DNA of 7,990 bases from NCBI GenBank assembly GCA_030624545.1, contig JAUXJX010000066.1:1-7990 (forward strand), in the 5' to 3' direction. Shown piece by piece: positions 5,389-7,990 of this stretch. The stretch is from Bacteroidota bacterium (GTDB lineage: Bacteria > Zhuqueibacterota > JdFR-76 > DREG01). Within the stretch, counting starts at the first letter, position 1; each line of letters starts with the position of its first letter. The notes beneath the pieces are model-generated. The model did not search any database, had not been told where the DNA came from, and was given only the letters and a program-made list of their open reading frames with translations. Position numbers and translations under genes: made by a program.

Positions 5389-6243
5389 ATGAACAAGCTT
5401 ACAGTGGTCATTCCGAAGGGTCGTATTTACAAAAATGTCGTTCACTTATTGAATGAGGCAGGTATTCGAATTGATGTGGATGAACGAATGTATCGTCCGA
5501 TTGTCAATAATCCGGAAATAGAAATAAAAATCATGAAGCCCCAAAACATTCCCAAACTGCTTGAATTGGGATCGCACGATATTGGCTTTACGGGCCTCGA
5601 TTGGATCGTGGAATCCGGGGCTAGTGTGCATGAATTGATGGATTTGCGATTTGACCCGGTGAAACTCGTGGCTGCAATTCCGGAGAAGTTGGATGAAGAA
5701 GTACTCTTAAGAAGAAGAATCATAGTGGCCTCAGAATACGAAAACATACCAAGAGAATTCCTGGACAAACGTGGTTTCAATTATGTGTTTTTGCGAACCT
5801 ATGGCGCCACGGAAGTTTTCCCTCCCGATGACGCGGATATGATTATCGATAACACCTCCACTGGCCGCACGTTGACGGAACACCAACTAAAGATCGTTGC
5901 CAATATTATGGATTCTTCCACTCGTTTCGTGGCCAATAAGCACAGCCTGGCGGACCCCTGGAAGCACGAAAAGATCTCTCAGTTGGTCATGTTGTTTCAA
6001 TCCATTCTGGATGCTCGGGAGCGGGTGATGCTTGAAATGAACATTCCATCAGATAGAATGGAAGAGATCGTGCAAGGCCTGCCCTGCATGCGCTCCCCAA
6101 CAGTGGCTCCGTTGCACGGTAGCCAAGGCTATGCAGTAAAAATAGCCATAAAAAAGCAACAAGCCATTGACATAATCCCGCAATTAAAAAAAATGGGCGC
6201 CACCGATATTTTGGAATATGAAATCAGGAAGGTAGTGGTGTAA
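5389..6243 (+). CDS. hisG: ATP phosphoribosyltransferase, long form (first step of histidine synthesis)
   Basis: The enzyme joins ATP and PRPP to make phosphoribosyl-ATP in the cytoplasm. At 284 residues it is the long HisG form, which carries its own C-terminal regulatory domain and needs no HisZ partner. Visible features are the N-terminal TVVIPKGRIYKNVVHLLNEAGI (5-26), GSHDIGFTGLDWIVESG (61-77), the PRPP-binding stretch ADMIIDNTSTGRTL (149-162), and the C-terminal domain from about 211 with LPCMRSPTVAPLHGSQGYAVK (231-251), where histidine feedback would act. The ATG at 5389 has GAGAAG just upstream and AGGA at 10 nt. It is the first structural gene after the attenuator, and its TAA overlaps the hisC ATG by one base (TAATG). 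Control therefore appears double: attenuation in the RNA and probable feedback inhibition of the enzyme. Confidence 0.96.
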   Translation: MNKLTVVIPKGRIYKNVVHLLNEAGIRIDVDERMYRPIVNNPEIEIKIMKPQNIPKLLELGSHDIGFTGLDWIVESGASVHELMDLRFDPVKLVAAIPEKLDEEVLLRRRIIVASEYENIPREFLDKRGFNYVFLRTYGATEVFPPDDADMIIDNTSTGRTLTEHQLKIVANIMDSSTRFVANKHSLADPWKHEKISQLVMLFQSILDARERVMLEMNIPSDRMEEIVQGLPCMRSPTVAPLHGSQGYAVKIAIKKQQAIDIIPQLKKMGATDILEYEIRKVVV

Positions 6244-7289
6244 TGCAGGCGAGAAGGTCCGTTGCAGAGGCTCTTCCCTACCCCTCGCTGCCAAGAGCTC
6301 GAAAAAGCAAGATCCGCATGGATTTGAATGAAAGCGCCTGGGGCTGTTCGCCAAAAGTACTGGAAGCCATTCGTAACGTGGATAGCCGGGAGGTTAGCGC
6401 CTATCCGGATTACCAGGATTTTGCCGAAAGAATCGCCATCCACTTCCAGATTAGTCCTGAAAACATTGTCATAACCAATGGCGCTGACGACGGCATTCGA
6501 GCGGTTATGCAGACCTACATCGAAGACGGTGATCAGGCCCTTATGATGGAACCGAGCTTTGGCATGATTCCCATTCAGGCGAAGGTAATGGGCGCCGAAG
6601 TTCATTCCATCTTATACCAGTCGAATTTCTCCTTTCCCATCGATCAGTTTCTCGAGGCAATCAATGCGGATGTCCGTGTGATTGCCCTCGTCCGCCCTGA
6701 CAGCCCAACGGGGACCGTCATATCCCAATCCGATGTAATCCATATTTTGAGAGCCGCTCCGGAGAGCATCATTTTGTTGGATGAGACATACCACCATTTC
6801 ATAAAAGAAACCTGCATCGATCTGATCAAAGAATTCCATAATCTGGTGGTCCTTCAATCATTTTCAAAGGCATATGGATTGGCAGGTTTACGACTCGGAT
6901 TTGTGGCGAGCTATGAGAAAAACATTCAACAGTTGAACAAGGTAAATCCTCCTTTTGCAACAAACACTGTCGCCATAAAGGCGGGGTTGGCGGCAATGAG
7001 TGATTCACACCATTTGAAGCGTATTATCGAAGAGATGGAATATGAAAAGGCATTCTTGGTGGAAGAGCTGACTCGAATGGGTCTGGAGGTGCGCAATACC
7101 CGGGCCAATTTCGTGCTGTTAAGAGTGGGTGCTCAGGCAGATGTTATTCATCAAGAGCTCGTGGAAAAAAACATTCTGGTTAAGAATCTCAATCGGCTGC
7201 CTTTGTTGAATGGACATTTCCGCGTCTCTATTTCAACACGAAATGAAAATGAAATGTTTCTGCAGGCATTAAGAGAGGTGTTACCTTGA
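6243..7289 (+). CDS. hisC: Histidinol-phosphate aminotransferase
   Basis: This PLP enzyme (348 residues, normal HisC length) transfers an amino group from glutamate to imidazole acetol phosphate. Class I/II aminotransferase marks are DLNESAWG (27-34), TNGADDGIRAV (78-88), RPDSPTG (151-157), LLDETYHHF (178-186; Asp180 and Tyr183 contact PLP), the PLP-lysine motif SFSKAYGLAGLRLGF (206-220; Lys209, with Arg217 for phosphate), and FRVSI (326-330; Arg327 for the substrate carboxylate). The usual NPTG asparagine is Ser154 here; related HisCs also vary at this site, so activity is not in doubt. The start overlaps hisG by 1 nt and the stop overlaps the hisB TTG start, pointing to coupled translation. 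In many his operons hisD sits between hisG and hisC; it is absent here. Closely related aminotransferases exist, but the operon fixes the assignment. Confidence 0.94.
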   Translation: MQARRSVAEALPYPSLPRARKSKIRMDLNESAWGCSPKVLEAIRNVDSREVSAYPDYQDFAERIAIHFQISPENIVITNGADDGIRAVMQTYIEDGDQALMMEPSFGMIPIQAKVMGAEVHSILYQSNFSFPIDQFLEAINADVRVIALVRPDSPTGTVISQSDVIHILRAAPESIILLDETYHHFIKETCIDLIKEFHNLVVLQSFSKAYGLAGLRLGFVASYEKNIQQLNKVNPPFATNTVAIKAGLAAMSDSHHLKRIIEEMEYEKAFLVEELTRMGLEVRNTRANFVLLRVGAQADVIHQELVEKNILVKNLNRLPLLNGHFRVSISTRNENEMFLQALREVLP

Positions 7290-7873
7290 GGAAAGCAAGC
7301 ATCAAAAGAAATACGAGAGAAACGCAAATCAAAATCGACCTGAACATCGATGGCTCAGGCAAGAGCTCGATTACTTCGGAAATCGGATTTTTGAATCATA
7401 TGCTAGAAACCTTTGCCAAGCACGGGATCTTCGACCTAAAGGTAGAAATCCGCGGTGATCTGCACGTGGATCAACATCATACCACAGAAGACACGGGGAT
7501 TGTGCTTGGGGATGCTTTCAAAAAGGCACTGGGGGACAAACGAGGGATAAGGCGAGCAGGATACTTCATCTATCCCATGGATGAAGCGCTGGCTATGGTG
7601 GCCATTGATATATCCGGCCGATCCTTCCTAAAATGGGACGTCGAATTTGCAGACAAAAAGGTCGGGGATTTGGATGTTGAGCTGCTAGAAGATTTTTTTC
7701 TGGCATTTGCAAATGCTCTGGGCGCGAACCTTCATGTACGCGTTGAATACGGGCGTTCCGACCATCATAAAGCGGAGGCGATCTTTAAGGCGCTCGCAAA
7801 ATCCATGAAGATGGCTTGCGAAATTGAACCTCGGCTAAAGGACGATGTCCCAAGCACGAAAGGAGTATTATGA
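7286..7873 (+). CDS. hisB: Imidazoleglycerol-phosphate dehydratase (monofunctional)
   Basis: It dehydrates imidazole glycerol phosphate to imidazole acetol phosphate, the substrate of HisC. The 195 residues match a single-domain enzyme, with no fused histidinol-phosphatase as found in enteric bacteria and typical Bacteroidota. Metal-binding motifs are GFLNHMLETFAKHG (34-47; His38, His46), QHHTTEDTGI (63-72; His64, His65, Glu68), PMDEALA (97-103), and SDHHKAEAIFKAL (158-170; His160, His161, Glu164). The C-terminus PSTKGVL is also typical. The start is TTG at 7286, overlapping the hisC stop (TTGA). GAGAGGTG (7273-7280), five nt upstream, is a strong ribosome site that supports it; the next ATG in frame is too far in. 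The stop overlaps the hisH ATG by 4 nt. A separate histidinol phosphatase gene must exist elsewhere. Confidence 0.96.
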   Translation: MRKASIKRNTRETQIKIDLNIDGSGKSSITSEIGFLNHMLETFAKHGIFDLKVEIRGDLHVDQHHTTEDTGIVLGDAFKKALGDKRGIRRAGYFIYPMDEALAMVAIDISGRSFLKWDVEFADKKVGDLDVELLEDFFLAFANALGANLHVRVEYGRSDHHKAEAIFKALAKSMKMACEIEPRLKDDVPSTKGVL

Positions 7874-7990
7874 TTGGAATCATCGACTACGGCGCCGGAA
7901 ACCTGCGATCTGTGAAAAGGGCCTTGGATTTTCTTGAGGTTGACAGCTGCATCATTCAATCCGCCGACCAGTTTGACGGTTTGAAAAAAG
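7870..7990 (+). CDS. hisH: Imidazole glycerol phosphate synthase, glutaminase subunit (N-terminus only; truncated by window edge)
   Basis: The 40 visible residues start IGIIDYGAGNLRSVKRALDF, the standard beginning of HisH, whose YGAGN loop is the oxyanion-loop region of this class I glutamine amidotransferase. HisH supplies ammonia to HisF. The catalytic Cys-His-Glu are beyond the edge. AGGAG (7861-7865) lies 4 nt before the ATG at 7870, and the start overlaps the hisB stop (ATGA). Position after hisB is the usual one; hisA and hisF are expected next. Confidence 0.93.
   Translation, partial: MIGIIDYGAGNLRSVKRALDFLEVDSCIIQSADQFDGLKK

Noticed and set aside
6129..6605. 158-residue minus-strand frame across the hisG-hisC junction
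   Set aside because: Antisense to two certain genes, with no ribosome site or domain.
6693..6713. Ser154 in place of the NPTG asparagine of HisC as a sign of lost activity
   Set aside because: HisC enzymes vary at this position and all other PLP contacts (Asp180, Tyr183, Lys209, Arg217, Arg327) are present.

Overview
The window looks like part of the chromosome of a Gram-negative-type bacterium with moderate G+C. Several features fit the wider Fibrobacterota-Chlorobiota-Bacteroidota (FCB) group or a neighbouring candidate phylum of the Calditrichota/KSB1 kind: an exported M14 carboxypeptidase, an ECF sigma/anti-sigma pair followed by DUF4097 proteins, short palindromic intergenic repeats, and TTG starts. 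The monofunctional hisB and the absence of hisD after hisG argue against a typical Bacteroidota his operon. This placement is inference; there is no rRNA or marker gene to settle it.

Layout. (1) Positions 1-656, minus strand: the N-terminal 218 codons of an exported M14-family zinc carboxypeptidase that runs off the left edge. (2) Positions 657-1847: a gene-poor stretch. It holds the start of a secreted CBM20 (starch-binding) protein whose reading frame runs into dispersed repeat sequence, plus at least four kinds of short repeat or palindrome. (3) Positions 1848-4932, minus strand: a tight four-gene operon of ECF sigma factor, membrane anti-sigma factor with a zinc-binding N-terminus and HEAT-like C-terminus, and two paralogous exported DUF4097 proteins. 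A good ECF-type promoter (GTAACC, 16 nt, GTCTAC) lies just upstream, which suggests that the sigma factor drives its own operon. (4) Positions 4933-5388: a divergent regulatory region. It contains a complete histidine attenuator: a 21-codon leader peptide with seven His codons, three mutually exclusive pairings and an intrinsic terminator. (5) Positions 5389-7990, plus strand: hisG, hisC, hisB and the start of hisH, each overlapping the next by 1-4 nt, continuing off the right edge.

How it works together. The right half is a histidine biosynthesis operon controlled by charged tRNA-His through ribosome position on the leader peptide. The left half is probably an envelope-sensing regulon: the anti-sigma factor holds the sigma factor at the inner membrane, and release would turn on the operon, including the two exported beta-strand-repeat proteins. 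The most striking element is the histidine attenuator, which can be traced base by base. The next most interesting are the sigma/anti-sigma-HEAT/DUF4097 module and the repeat-riddled CBM20 remnant.
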